Of a stretch of DNA of 64,000 nt, positions 27,659-36,316 are shown piece after piece. This DNA comes from JBBECJ01 sp963763325 (lineage in GTDB: Bacteria; Chloroflexota; Chloroflexia; Thermomicrobiales; CFX8). The position numbers and the translations under genes are program-made. Location of the stretch: positions 310,001 through 374,000 of the forward strand of contig CAVXOL010000019.1 of NCBI GenBank assembly GCA_963763325.1, in the 5' to 3' direction. Position 1 is the stretch's first letter. Every line of letters begins with the position of its first letter. The notes under the pieces are model-generated. The model searched no databases and had not been told where the DNA came from. It was given only the letters and a program-made list of their open reading frames with translations.

Positions 27659-28987
27659 ATGAACTCCCTGACTACATGCCTCGGCGTCGTTTCGGGTGGG
27701 TTCGCGGCACTCGTGCTGAGACCCGTCAACAGTTACCAGGGCTTCATGGTGAAGTCGACAGCGACGGCGAACACACCGGCACTGGCCGTCCTTGCGACAG
27801 CAACCACGCTGATTGGCCTGAAGCGCCGGTCGGCCTTTGCGACGCTGACGGGGGTGTTCGGCGTTGGCGTCGCGACCTGGCACATCCGCGCGGTGACAAC
27901 TCCCCACGATGCGTTCGAGCGGGCGTTCGGACCTGACTGGAAGCGTCGTATCCCGCCTGACATCGAACGGCACATGTTGCAGCGGCGGCTGACGTGGCGG
28001 TTACCGGCGGTGCCCGAGCCACGCTGGACCCGCGACGTGCCGTTCTGCACGATTCCAGATACGGATCGCGAGCTGCTTGCTGACATCTGGCAGCCGCCAG
28101 TCGGAGTCGAACCGAACGGAACCGCAATCGTCTACCTGTACGGTGGATCGTGGCACTTCTTCGACAAGGATGTCCTCACGCGCCCGTTCTTTCAGCAACT
28201 TGCCGCGCTGGGATACGTGATCATCGACGCCGGTCATCGAAGCTGCCCGGAGACCGATGTCACCGGCATGGTTGGTGACGTTCACCGAGCGGTGGCATGG
28301 ATCAAGGCGAACGCCGGAACCTACAGGGTCGATCCTGATCGGATCGTCGTGATGGGCGGATCGTCAGGGGCGCACATCGCGCTGCTGGCAGCCTACGCAC
28401 CAAATGACCACCGGTTGACCCCGCCAGAGCTGCAAGGAGTGGATACCTCGGTGATGGCGGTCGTCTCCTACTACGGCATCCCGGACATGTATTCGGCGTA
28501 TGAGCGCTGGTCCAGGCAGGAGGCCGCCGCGCCGCGTCCGCCAGCGGAGTCTGCAAAGCATGAGCCTGACCCGTTTGCGGATCGCGTCACAACGCTGATG
28601 CTTGGTCGTTCGCTGACGGCTGCACAGTCACCGCCAGGGCCGCGAGTTGATGACCTGATGCGCAACCTGCTCGGTGGATTGCCGGACGAGGTTCCGGAGA
28701 TGTGGGATCTGGCGTCGCCGATCCTTCAGGTGACATCATCCAGCCCGCCGACGCTGATCTTCCAGGGCACCCACGACGCTGTCGTCCCGCTCGAAGCAGC
28801 ACGGCGCCTGCATCAGACGTTGGAGGACGCCGCAGTGCCGGTTGTCTACATCGAGTATCCAGCAACCGAGCATGCCTTCGACCTGATGTATCCGCCGCTG
28901 GCCAATCCGGCCGCCAGGGCCGCGCTCTACGACCTGGAGCGGTTCCTGGTACTGGTCGCCAGCTACCGGGGCCAGCCAATGCCATAA
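27659..28987 (+). CDS. Alpha/beta hydrolase (esterase/lipase-like)
   Basis: 442 residues from ATG 27659, which has GGAGG about 9 bases upstream; a longer frame opens at 27482 but its extension lacks character. The first ~85 residues contain two or three hydrophobic helices. The hydrolase domain has an oxyanion motif of the HGG type (YLYGGSWHFF), the nucleophile elbow VMGGSSGAHIALL (Ser), the acid loop FQGTHDAVVP (Asp) and TEHAFDLM (His). This is the Aes/BD-FAE esterase branch with a membrane anchor. Substrate unknown; possibly acts on esters at the membrane surface. Confidence 0.87.
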   Translation: MNSLTTCLGVVSGGFAALVLRPVNSYQGFMVKSTATANTPALAVLATATTLIGLKRRSAFATLTGVFGVGVATWHIRAVTTPHDAFERAFGPDWKRRIPPDIERHMLQRRLTWRLPAVPEPRWTRDVPFCTIPDTDRELLADIWQPPVGVEPNGTAIVYLYGGSWHFFDKDVLTRPFFQQLAALGYVIIDAGHRSCPETDVTGMVGDVHRAVAWIKANAGTYRVDPDRIVVMGGSSGAHIALLAAYAPNDHRLTPPELQGVDTSVMAVVSYYGIPDMYSAYERWSRQEAAAPRPPAESAKHEPDPFADRVTTLMLGRSLTAAQSPPGPRVDDLMRNLLGGLPDEVPEMWDLASPILQVTSSSPPTLIFQGTHDAVVPLEAARRLHQTLEDAAVPVVYIEYPATEHAFDLMYPPLANPAARAALYDLERFLVLVASYRGQPMP

Positions 28988-29270
28988 AGCGCTACGAGAT
29001 ATCAGCATGCGGGTGTTGCGCATGGCTGAAACAGCGTCGGTCTGGTCCCGACATGACGATTGCTACACGATTGCGACAACTCGCATGCAACATTGGATGC
29101 TGCTGATCCATCCGGTCGTGAGAATGGTGGCAGTGGTTCGAGCCGAGTTCGCACAGTGCCGCTGTCCGCCGGATTCCGCCGTACGCGACGGGATGCTCAA
29201 ACAGTCGCTGTCTGTCTTCGACGCGAACCAGCTACCACCGTGGTGATTCTGAAGCCGGAAGGAGGTCGAG

Positions 29271-29888
29271 ATGGATATTGAACGGCAAGCTGATGGTGCG
29301 CCGGTCCTGGTCGCCTACGCCAGCAAGCACGGAGCGACGCAGGAGATCGCCGAACGAATTGCCGATCGGCTGCGCTCGTATGGACTCGAATCGGTAGCCA
29401 AGCCGGTCACAGCATCTGGCGATCTGAACGGATACTCGGCCTTCGTTATCGGCAGCGCCGTCTACCTGGGCTCATGGATGAAAGACGCGACCGCGTTCTT
29501 CCAGCGGCATCGTGACGTTCTGGCGGAACGACCCGTCTGGCTCTTCAGCAGCGGTCCGCTCGGCACCAGCCCGACGGACGACGCAGGACACGAGCTGAAA
29601 ACGGAGGCGCTGCCAAAGCAGACACAGGATCTGGACGTGGCGATCGCACCGCGGGAACACCGCGTCTTCTTCGGCGTGCTTGACCCCGCAACGCTCGGGC
29701 TCGCTGAACGCGCGATGAGAAAACTGCCGGCCGGGCGTCAATTACTTCCCGAGGGGGACTTTCGCGACTGGTCGGAGATCGAAGCCTGGGCTGATGGCAT
29801 CGCGACAGTGCTAACACAGTCTGCGTTGGACGATGGCATGAGTGCCGCCACTGTCTCACATAGCGCAAACTCAGGAGGTATCCGATGA
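29271..29888 (+). CDS. Flavodoxin-domain protein, HemG-like
   Basis: 205 residues. The FMN loop YASKHGATQEIAERIADRL and the 60s loop VIGSAVYLGSWMKDA, then FSSGPLGTSP, match flavodoxin-domain proteins of the menaquinone-dependent protoporphyrinogen oxidase (HemG) type. An AAGGAGG ribosome site lies just before the ATG. It overlaps the next flavodoxin gene by 4 bases, so the two are co-translated. Confidence 0.87.
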   Translation: MDIERQADGAPVLVAYASKHGATQEIAERIADRLRSYGLESVAKPVTASGDLNGYSAFVIGSAVYLGSWMKDATAFFQRHRDVLAERPVWLFSSGPLGTSPTDDAGHELKTEALPKQTQDLDVAIAPREHRVFFGVLDPATLGLAERAMRKLPAGRQLLPEGDFRDWSEIEAWADGIATVLTQSALDDGMSAATVSHSANSGGIR

Positions 29889-30463
29889 AAGCGCTCATCG
29901 TCTACGGATCAGGCCGTGAGCAGGCCGCAAGGATCGCGAGGTACATCGCCCAATCACTACGGAACCACGGCCACGACGTTGATCTCATCGACGGCCGGGC
30001 GTTACCGATCCAGATCGACCCTGCCGGCCTCGATGTCGTCGTCATTGGGGCGTCGGTAAACTCTGGTCGGTTTCAGCGCTATATCGTGGACTTCGTCAAG
30101 GAGCATCAGGCTGCCCTGCGACGTGTGCCGTCGGCGTTCTTCAGCGTGTCGTTGCGAGAGGCGGAACCAGAACCGGCGCATCGCGCGCAGGCGATGAACC
30201 CGATCCAGCGGCTATTCAAGGACACTGACTGGAATCCAGACGTCGTAGCCAGCTTTGCCGGATCGATCGAGTACTTGCGCTACCGATGGCTGATGCGGAT
30301 CATCTGGAGCCGTTTGCCGTTGCCGGGCGACGACCAGGCGCGAGCCGGCAGTCACCGGCTGCCCGATGGCTACGAGTACACAGACTGGGCGGCGGTCTCC
30401 GCCTTCGTACAGCACGCGGAAGCGATCGCGAAGGCTGGGCGACCTGTCCCAAGCCAGCGGTGA
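29885..30463 (+). CDS. Flavodoxin-domain protein, HemG-like (second)
   Basis: 192 residues. YGSGREQAARIARYIAQSL replaces the usual TxGxT phosphate loop with a Gly/Arg variant, so FMN binding may differ from its neighbour. Then VVVIGASVNSGRFQRYIVDF and FFSVSLREAEPE follow, as in HemG. The C-terminal part has YLRYRWLMRIIW and YEYTDWAAV, typical of HemG proteins. The ATGA overlap with the upstream flavodoxin suggests a two-protein unit. Possible roles: heme synthesis or quinone-linked redox. Confidence 0.85.
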   Translation: MKALIVYGSGREQAARIARYIAQSLRNHGHDVDLIDGRALPIQIDPAGLDVVVIGASVNSGRFQRYIVDFVKEHQAALRRVPSAFFSVSLREAEPEPAHRAQAMNPIQRLFKDTDWNPDVVASFAGSIEYLRYRWLMRIIWSRLPLPGDDQARAGSHRLPDGYEYTDWAAVSAFVQHAEAIAKAGRPVPSQR

Positions 30464-30500
30464 CATGCGGAATCGATGGTCGTCGCAAGAGGTCAGCCGA

Positions 30501-30530
30501 CGCCGGGATCTGAACGGTTAGATCCCGGCG
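30501..30530. terminator. Bidirectional hairpin
   Basis: CGCCGGGATCT and AGATCCCGGCG form a perfect 11-bp stem with an 8-base loop. It lies between the convergent flavodoxin and hypothetical genes and includes the minus gene's stop codon. Confidence 0.7.
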
Positions 30531-30955
30531 TTGAACCGCTGATCGTCGATCGGTTCCGCGAGGACCGTCGCGTACGTGGATGTTTCTGATCGTGACTGGC
30601 GCGTAGCGACGGGACCTGCGACGACGCGATCCTGGCGTCCGACGTTCAACGTAAGCATCTGAACCAGTTCCACGCGCGAGTGCCAGGTAAACGACTGGGA
30701 CAGCTCATACCACGACATCAGCAGGTTGGCGTCTTCGGAATTGAGCCGTTCCAGCCGATCCTGGTCTGCTTCGAAGAGATAGAGACCACCAACCCTGTCT
30801 TCGAGGATGAACGTGTCCGAATCCATCCACGCGTACGGAAGTGCTGCCAGGCGATATAACATGGATCGAGCTCCCTCCCAATCGCGACCCTTGGAGTCCG
30901 AAGTGATCAGGTCGAACAGGCCACGGACTGCGAACCTGATGAACGTCGTCGTCAT
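30518..30955 (-). CDS. Hypothetical protein
   Basis: 145 residues, no recognised family. It begins MTTTFIRFAVRGLFDLI and has a hydrophilic middle (FILEDRVGGLYLFEADQDRL) and a Trp/Ser-rich stretch (SWYELSQSFTWHSRVELVQM). The frame ends within a hairpin terminator, and codon use looks like that of neighbours. Probably real; function unknown. Confidence 0.55.
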   Translation of the reverse strand: MTTTFIRFAVRGLFDLITSDSKGRDWEGARSMLYRLAALPYAWMDSDTFILEDRVGGLYLFEADQDRLERLNSEDANLLMSWYELSQSFTWHSRVELVQMLTLNVGRQDRVVAGPVATRQSRSETSTYATVLAEPIDDQRFNAGI

Positions 30956-31045
30956 CCTAGAGGTGCAGGCACGATCGGTGTGTCGTGATTTTGGCCGAAC
31001 CGTTACAGATGTGTGACAGATGCGAAGACGTGTCCGCGCCGCCAG

Positions 31046-31414
31046 TCACGCAGGCATCGTGTAGCGTCGCTCGATCGTCTGGCGCATCAGCTTGCGGAGT
31101 CCACGGGCCGGTGTGCGTCGCAGTGCTTCAATGTCCTCGATACGATCGGCAAGCTCGCGGTCGCCAATCGAGTCGCGGACCCAGTAGGAGAAATCCCGTC
31201 TGAGAGCATGATAGCGCATGGTGGCGTCATTGACATCGTCTCCGATGTCCATAAACGCGATCGGATACTGTGCTCGTCGCTGCTGGTCGGATGGACCGGT
31301 GAGGTAGAAGCTCCGTTTCGGACCCATGTCACCCACGGCGTACTTGCGCCGGTGTCGGTGGTGACGCGATCGGCACGACGCGGCATCGTTGTCGCAATTT
31401 CGTTGTGTCATCAG
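31046..31414 (-). CDS. Stand-alone copy of the HerA-type ATPase C-terminal domain
   Basis: About 122 residues from ATG 31414; a longer frame begins at 31501. The sequence RRKYAVGDMG...SFYLTGP, then ...RAQYPIAFMDIGDDVNDATM, DFSYWVRDSIGDRELADRIE and the end IERRYTMPA align by eye with the last ~110 residues of the ATPase at 62876-64000. That copy reads HQRKYAAGEL, FVFRGPKETLNLRAQNLIVF, DYTNWFRHVIKDDDLADAAE, VEKRYTLPA. No ATPase is encoded here, so the domain can exist alone. Function unknown; it may bind or regulate the ATPase, or be a partner module. Confidence 0.65.
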   Translation of the reverse strand: MMTQRNCDNDAASCRSRHHRHRRKYAVGDMGPKRSFYLTGPSDQQRRAQYPIAFMDIGDDVNDATMRYHALRRDFSYWVRDSIGDRELADRIEDIEALRRTPARGLRKLMRQTIERRYTMPA

Positions 31415-31493
31415 GCCGGACGTTGTGCGCTTGTCACCAGATTCACGGTATATCGCAGGTGGCGAATCTCGCCGTCCAGCGAGGAGAGCACGG

Positions 31494-31958
31494 ATGGCCA
31501 CACAACAGGCTGCAACCTTTGGCGGACGAACTCGATCGGAACGTGCCTTCGCGATCGTCGCGATCGTCGTCGCCGTCCTGATCGGGATCGCGCTCTTCGT
31601 CGGCCTGTTCTACATCTTCAGCGATGATGTCGGCATGCCCGTTGTCGTGACGAGTGAGGACGACGGCACGTCGAAGCGGATGGCGCCGGATGCCGAGGTA
31701 TTGATTGTCCTCGACAGCAATGCGACGATCGGTTACGAGTGGACGGTCGACGCCTACGATGCGGGAGTCGTCGAGTTCCTCGGATCGACCTACGTCGCTC
31801 CGGAGAACGGTGCAGTTGGGCAGGGCGGCACGCAGGAACTCCAGTTTCGCGCCATCCACGAAGGCACGACGACTGTGACGCTGAAGTACTCGCGCCCGTG
31901 GGAAGGCAATGCGTCAATCGCCGAACGTTTCCAGATGACATTTGAAGTGCGTGACTGA
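31494..31958 (+). CDS. Chagasin-like cysteine protease inhibitor (I42), membrane-anchored
   Basis: 154 residues from ATG 31494 (GAGGAG upstream). A membrane helix (about 18-42) anchors a beta-sandwich of the chagasin family. Loop 1 reads SNATIGYEWTVDA (NPTTGY/FxW-type), then TQELQFRAIHEGTTTVTLKY and the third loop YSRPWEG (RPWE). The three loops insert in papain-type active sites in characterised members. A lipoprotein relative lies at 45296-45682. No C1 protease is visible in the window, so the target may be foreign or encoded elsewhere. Confidence 0.85.
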   Translation: MATQQAATFGGRTRSERAFAIVAIVVAVLIGIALFVGLFYIFSDDVGMPVVVTSEDDGTSKRMAPDAEVLIVLDSNATIGYEWTVDAYDAGVVEFLGSTYVAPENGAVGQGGTQELQFRAIHEGTTTVTLKYSRPWEGNASIAERFQMTFEVRD

Positions 31959-32089
31959 CGACCAGCAGCGTAGCCATCAGGTTGACATACGCTCGACCAT
32001 GTTCGAACGCTGACCATGACAGGACCCAGCCGGGACGATCCAGACTGGAATTACCTGCCATGGTCCATTGACGAACGGTCGCGCTGAGG

Positions 32090-33544
32090 CTATCTCACAC
32101 CCACGACATCGGCGACATCAGTCCTTTCGAGCGTGATCGGATGTCCGGCGTGTTCCCAGGCGGCATAACCCCCGATCAGGTCGGTCACGTTCGTGTAGCC
32201 CTCGGCGGCCAGGATGGTGGACGCGATGGCTGAGCGTAGACCACCCTGACAGTGGATCACGACCGGCACATCCGTTGGGACCTCCGACAGGTGGTCCCGC
32301 AGGTATCCCAGCGGGATGTTACGGCTTTCTGCCAGGTGACCGGCGCTGTACTCCCCTCCACCACGGACGTCAATGATGTGCACCCGCTCGCCGTCGGTGC
32401 GTTGGAGTAGCTCGTGAACCGTCAGTTGCGGGATCACCGCCAGGGTGCCGTGCGCGTTGGCCCAATCGTCGAGAATGTCTGACGACCAGTAGCCGGCGAT
32501 GTGGTCGAGTCCAATCAGGCGCAGCTCGTGTGCCAGTTCGACGATGTCGCGCTCGTCGGCGATCAGCGCGAACGGCCGGTCGTACGGCAGCAGCCAGCCG
32601 GCCCAGGTCAGGAAAGACGACCCGGCCGGGATCGCCAGCGTCCCGCGGACGTAGCCGCCGGCAACCGCCGATGCCGGACGGACATCGACGACGACCATAC
32701 CTTCAGCCAGCGCTGGTTCGAGCGCGTCCGACGGCAGCCGGCGTGGTTCCGGCAGGTCGGCCACGATGGCCGCCCCATCGCGATTGATCCGCTTCATCTC
32801 TTTGAAGTAGCGTGGTGGCTCAGGCTGGCCCTCGAGGACGAGTTCCACAAACTGCTCCTCGTTGGCGACATTCAGACCCCAGTTGAACAGCTTCTCATAG
32901 CCGACAGTGCTGGAAGGAATCGCTCCGAGCGCCTTGCCGCAGGCGCTGCCGGCGCCGTGTCCCGGCCAGATCTGGACATAATCGGGCAGGTCCTTGAACC
33001 GGGCGAGGGAGCGATACAGCCGTCGAGCGCCGTCCTCCATCGTGCCGGCGAATCCGGCCGCTCGTTCGAGCAGGTCGGGCCGGCCAACGTCGCCGACGAA
33101 GACGAAGTCGCCAGTGAAGATTCCCATTGGCCGGTCAGCACCAGCCGTATCGGTCAGCAGAAAGGAGATGTGCTCGGGCGTGTGACCCGGCGTGTGGAGC
33201 ACCTCCATGCCTGATGTTGCCGACCATGAACGTGTCGCCGTCGTACACGCAGCGTCGCGCCGGAGGAGGCAGCCCAGGCGTACTTCCAGTCGGGCGTGCC
33301 TTCGTCGGAGAGGTACAGCCGCGCGCCGGTTCGTTCGGCCAACTCCCGCGCACCGGAAACGAAGTCGGCGTGGATGTGCGTTTCGGTGACGGCGGTGATC
33401 CGCAGCCCCTCGCGTTCGGCCACGCTCAATGTATTGGTCGATGTCCCGGTTCGGATCGACGATGAGGGCTTCGCCGGTCGCGGCGCAGCCGACGAGATAG
33501 CTCGCCTGCGCCAGTTGATCGTTGTAGATGTACCGCAGAATCAT
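32090..33544 (-). CDS. Persulfide-dioxygenase-like MBL hydrolase with two rhodanese domains (internal frame-shifted stretch)
   Basis: The ~484-codon frame is open throughout, but codons about 41-108 read as nonsense. The true metal-binding part (ITAVTETHIHADFVSGAREL, the HxHxD motif) is in another frame at about 33340-33400, and YDGDTFMVGNI in a third. At least three compensating indels lie between about 33430 and 33200. Downstream, HTPGHTPEHISFLL and TGDFVFVGDVGRPDLL are normal ETHE1-type MBL motifs. Two rhodanese domains follow: the first has no active Cys (IADERD), the second has HCQGGLRS. Likely sulfane-sulfur oxidation or transfer. A TauE-type exporter and another rhodanese follow on the same strand side. 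Confidence 0.82.
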   Translation of the reverse strand: MILRYIYNDQLAQASYLVGCAATGEALIVDPNRDIDQYIERGRTRGAADHRRHRNAHPRRLRFRCAGVGRTNRRAAVPLRRRHARLEVRLGCLLRRDAACTTATRSWSATSGMEVLHTPGHTPEHISFLLTDTAGADRPMGIFTGDFVFVGDVGRPDLLERAAGFAGTMEDGARRLYRSLARFKDLPDYVQIWPGHGAGSACGKALGAIPSSTVGYEKLFNWGLNVANEEQFVELVLEGQPEPPRYFKEMKRINRDGAAIVADLPEPRRLPSDALEPALAEGMVVVDVRPASAVAGGYVRGTLAIPAGSSFLTWAGWLLPYDRPFALIADERDIVELAHELRLIGLDHIAGYWSSDILDDWANAHGTLAVIPQLTVHELLQRTDGERVHIIDVRGGGEYSAGHLAESRNIPLGYLRDHLSEVPTDVPVVIHCQGGLRSAIASTILAAEGYTNVTDLIGGYAAWEHAGHPITLERTDVADVVGVR

Positions 33545-33602
33545 CGTACTCCTCCAGATGTCGTGTTAGGTTCAAGGTCCTCAAATGCTGCGGATCTGCG
33601 CG

Positions 33603-34196
33603 TTAATGCTCCGCTCCCGTCGCCAGCGTTGCGACGACCTGTCGCATATCGCAGGTCGCCCCGCGGTTGTATGGCAGTTTCGAGAGCAGCATCCCCATTG
33701 CACATGTGTCGGTCGCGGCTGAGTAGGCGAGTCCGCCACCAACCGCGGCCGCGATCAATCCGAGTTTCGGAGACACGAGGAGGCCGGCCATCGAACCGAC
33801 CACGACCAGCGTCCCCGCGATTCCGCGCACCTGACGTTCAAGACCCCAGCGCTGGCGTCCGCGCCGGAGTGGTTTGCCGGCTGCTTCCCAGGCAGCGATC
33901 CCGCCTTCCAGAATGTGGACCCGGTCCAGCCGCGCCTCGCGGAGCAACTGCGCCGCCTGCCGGGCGCGGGTACCGCTGCGGCAGATGAGAATCGCCGGCG
34001 ACCGCAGCGCGTCGCTGAGTTCCTCACGGTGCTCCGGCAGCAGGTCGAGCGGGACGTTATAGCTGCCTGGGATGTGTGACGACTCGAATTCTGCCGGTGT
34101 GCGGACATCGATCAGCTTGATCTGTGAATGCTGTTCCAGAAGTTGCGCGGTCGCCTCGATGTCGACAATCTCTCCAAGTGCGATCTGGTTCTGCAT
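33603..34196 (-). CDS. Rhodanese with DUF2892 membrane tail (YgaP-like)
   Basis: 197 residues from ATG 34196, with GGGGAAAGGG upstream; a longer frame begins at 34253. Rhodanese domain (about 1-115) has KLIDVRTPAEFESSHIPGS and active loop ILICRSGTRARQ (Cys). A Trp/Arg linker and two hydrophobic helices follow (IAGTLVVVGSMAGLLVSPKL, GLIAAAVGGGLAYSA), as in YgaP/DUF2892. A Cys-containing end (TDTCAMGMLL, GATCDMRQV) is extra and may hold metal or persulfide. It likely passes sulfane sulfur at the membrane for the adjacent sulfite exporter-type protein. Confidence 0.87.
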   Translation of the reverse strand: MQNQIALGEIVDIEATAQLLEQHSQIKLIDVRTPAEFESSHIPGSYNVPLDLLPEHREELSDALRSPAILICRSGTRARQAAQLLREARLDRVHILEGGIAAWEAAGKPLRRGRQRWGLERQVRGIAGTLVVVGSMAGLLVSPKLGLIAAAVGGGLAYSAATDTCAMGMLLSKLPYNRGATCDMRQVVATLATGAEH

Positions 34197-34298
34197 TGTT
34201 CCCTTTCCCCTGATGGTCTTCCTGCGTGACGAGCGTCTCCTCGCTCGTCTCATCGGCTTAGATGCGGTTGAGGCCGTGGCGGTTACATCGTGTTGCCG

Positions 34299-35072
34299 CT
34301 AGCCGAGCATCATCACGTCGCGGTTCTGGTACAGGATGAAGACCCCCATGAAGATCAGGAACATCGCGAACGAGCGCTTGAGCATCTCCTGCGGGACGTA
34401 GCGCATCAGATAGCTGCCGGCCAGGATGCCGGTCACTGCCACTCCAGTGAACACGACGAGCATTCCCCAGGCGATCGAGACCTGATCCAGATAGCCGGCA
34501 AAGCCGCTCGCCGACTTCATCGCGATCACAAGTAGCGACGTTCCGACCGCCTGATGCATCGGGAGCTTGCCCAGGAGCACCAATGCCGGCACGACCAGGA
34601 ACCCACCACCAACCCCGACCAGACCGGTGATGATCCCGACGACCAGTCCCTCGACGACGATGTGCGCCAGCGGCAGGTGCGGTGCTGAGCCATCCTCGAC
34701 GACTGCATCACCCCTGACCGCACGGCTGCGCAGCATGAAGAAGGCGGCTGCCAGCATCACGATCGCGAACAGCAGGAGCTGGACAGCACCGCTGATGTAG
34801 ACCGACAGGCGCGCACCGAGAAATGTCCCGACCATCGCCACCGCCCCAAAGATGAGCGCCACTCGCAGGTGGACGTTGCCGATGCGCCAGTGGCCGATCG
34901 CGCCGATGAGACTCGTGATCCCGACGACCGCGAGGCTCATCGCGATCGCCTCCTTCGCCTCGAAGTTGAGGATATAGACGAAGATCGGGACCGTCAGGAT
35001 CGAGCCTCCACTCCCCATCAGACCCAACGACAGCCCTACCAGAGCTGCCAGCACAATACCGACGACGATCAC
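34299..35072 (-). CDS. TauE/SafE (TSUP) family sulfite/anion exporter
   Basis: 257 residues, eight or so membrane helices. The duplicated half motif GLMGSGGSILTVPIFVY and GLVGVGGGFLVVPALVLL is the TSUP signature. It is first of a minus-strand run with the rhodanese-DUF2892 and MBL-rhodanese genes, so it probably exports sulfite or another sulfur oxyanion produced from persulfide. Divergent from the ECF sigma gene. Confidence 0.92.
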   Translation of the reverse strand: MIVVGIVLAALVGLSLGLMGSGGSILTVPIFVYILNFEAKEAIAMSLAVVGITSLIGAIGHWRIGNVHLRVALIFGAVAMVGTFLGARLSVYISGAVQLLLFAIVMLAAAFFMLRSRAVRGDAVVEDGSAPHLPLAHIVVEGLVVGIITGLVGVGGGFLVVPALVLLGKLPMHQAVGTSLLVIAMKSASGFAGYLDQVSIAWGMLVVFTGVAVTGILAGSYLMRYVPQEMLKRSFAMFLIFMGVFILYQNRDVMMLG

Positions 35073-35284
35073 TGCTTCTTCCGTTTCCGTATGCTCCGGG
35101 CCGCGCTTGCCCGATTCGGCAATCGACTGATGGACTCACGCGTTTGATGCGAGCCCGAGCGCACTGGTTACATCGCTCCAGGCGTCGACTGGCGGCGAGC
35201 CATACAATTGGCTGTCGTTCGCGCGACAGGGGAAAGCACCGCGCTCGACCGCGAGTGGGCGGCATCGGTAAGGAGAGACAGGTC

Positions 35285-35914
35285 ATGAGCAAGCCGTGGG
35301 ACCTCGACCTGGCTGTCTACGACGATGAGGCGGAACTGCTGGAAGGACTTCGGCGGCGGGACCGCTACGCTTGCTCGTGCATGCTGAAGCGCTACGCACC
35401 GCGGCTCTACCACCTGGCGCTCCAGTTGACAAAAGACCCGGACGAAGCCGAGGACGTCCTCCAGGAAGCCTTCATCCGCAGTTGCGACCGCATTGATGAT
35501 TTCAAGGGACTGAGCAGCCTCGGGACCTGGCTGCATCGCATCGTACTCAACACAGCGCTGATGCACCTGCGCCGAAAGAAGCCTGACCTCGTCCGGACCG
35601 ATACCTTCGATCTCGCCCCGGCAGATCTTCCCTCCGGCGACTCACCGCCGCAGCATTCCGAGCCGGTGCGTGAGCTGGTATCGACAGAACTGCGTGAGCA
35701 GATCGAGCAGGCTGTCCTGGACCTCCCCGACACGCTCAGGACGGTCTTCGTGTTGCGAGAGTTCGAGGGGCTCAGCACGATCGAGACGGCTCGGACACTC
35801 GGCATCAAGGAGTCGGCTGCCAAGGTCCGGCTGCATCGCGCCCGGATGGCCCTGCGGGAGTCGCTCGCAGCCTACGTCCATGGATCGCCCCCAAGCGTCG
35901 AGGAGACAACCTGA
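35285..35914 (+). CDS. ECF-type RNA polymerase sigma factor
   Basis: 209 residues from ATG 35285, with AAGGAGAG upstream; a longer frame begins at 35144. Region 2: LYHLALQLTKDPDEAEDVLQ then EAFIRSCDRIDDFKG. Region 4: LRTVFVLREFEGLSTIETAR and ESAAKVRLHRARMALRESL. A CSC pair lies near residue 30. The anti-sigma gene begins within its stop codon, so the pair forms one unit controlling a stress regulon. The divergent sulfur genes are plausible targets, but this is inference. Confidence 0.93.
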   Translation: MSKPWDLDLAVYDDEAELLEGLRRRDRYACSCMLKRYAPRLYHLALQLTKDPDEAEDVLQEAFIRSCDRIDDFKGLSSLGTWLHRIVLNTALMHLRRKKPDLVRTDTFDLAPADLPSGDSPPQHSEPVRELVSTELREQIEQAVLDLPDTLRTVFVLREFEGLSTIETARTLGIKESAAKVRLHRARMALRESLAAYVHGSPPSVEETT

Positions 35915-36150
35915 TGGATACGCACAACCACCAATCCTGTCGCCAATTGCTCGACGCACTTGAGGCGCTGACGATCGACGACAGTGACGAGATCGAGCGG
36001 ATCATCGCCGCTCACCTTGCAACATGCCCGGTCTGCGCCGGTGAGGAACGTCGCCTCGGTGAACTGATCGCCGGGTACACCATGGCGGAGACGAATCTGC
36101 CGCCCGGCCTGGAGTCCCGGCTACTCAACCGGCTCTGCCCGCCGAACTGA
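35914..36150 (+). CDS. Zinc-finger anti-sigma factor (ZAS/zf-HC2)
   Basis: 78 residues, no membrane helix. The zinc anti-sigma motif is HLATCPVC (HxxxCxxC) with an upstream His/Cys pair (HNHQSCRQLLDAL). Characterised family members release their sigma partner upon thiol oxidation. It overlaps the sigma factor stop by 1 base (TGATG). Soluble form suggests cytoplasmic redox or sulfur-stress sensing, fitting the neighbouring sulfur genes. Confidence 0.88.
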   Translation: MDTHNHQSCRQLLDALEALTIDDSDEIERIIAAHLATCPVCAGEERRLGELIAGYTMAETNLPPGLESRLLNRLCPPN

Positions 36151-36316
36151 CCTCCGGCTCGTCCACGGCAAGTAGATCGCTTGTGATGTCCCGAGTCCGT
36201 AGAAGTCACTTCGACCTTGCCTGCCGCATTTCAGACCGAGAAACGCCTGACCGGGGATGACTTGTGCCACCCCCGGCTCGGTTCGATGCGGCGTACGCGG
36301 ATCGGCCCAACTCGTC

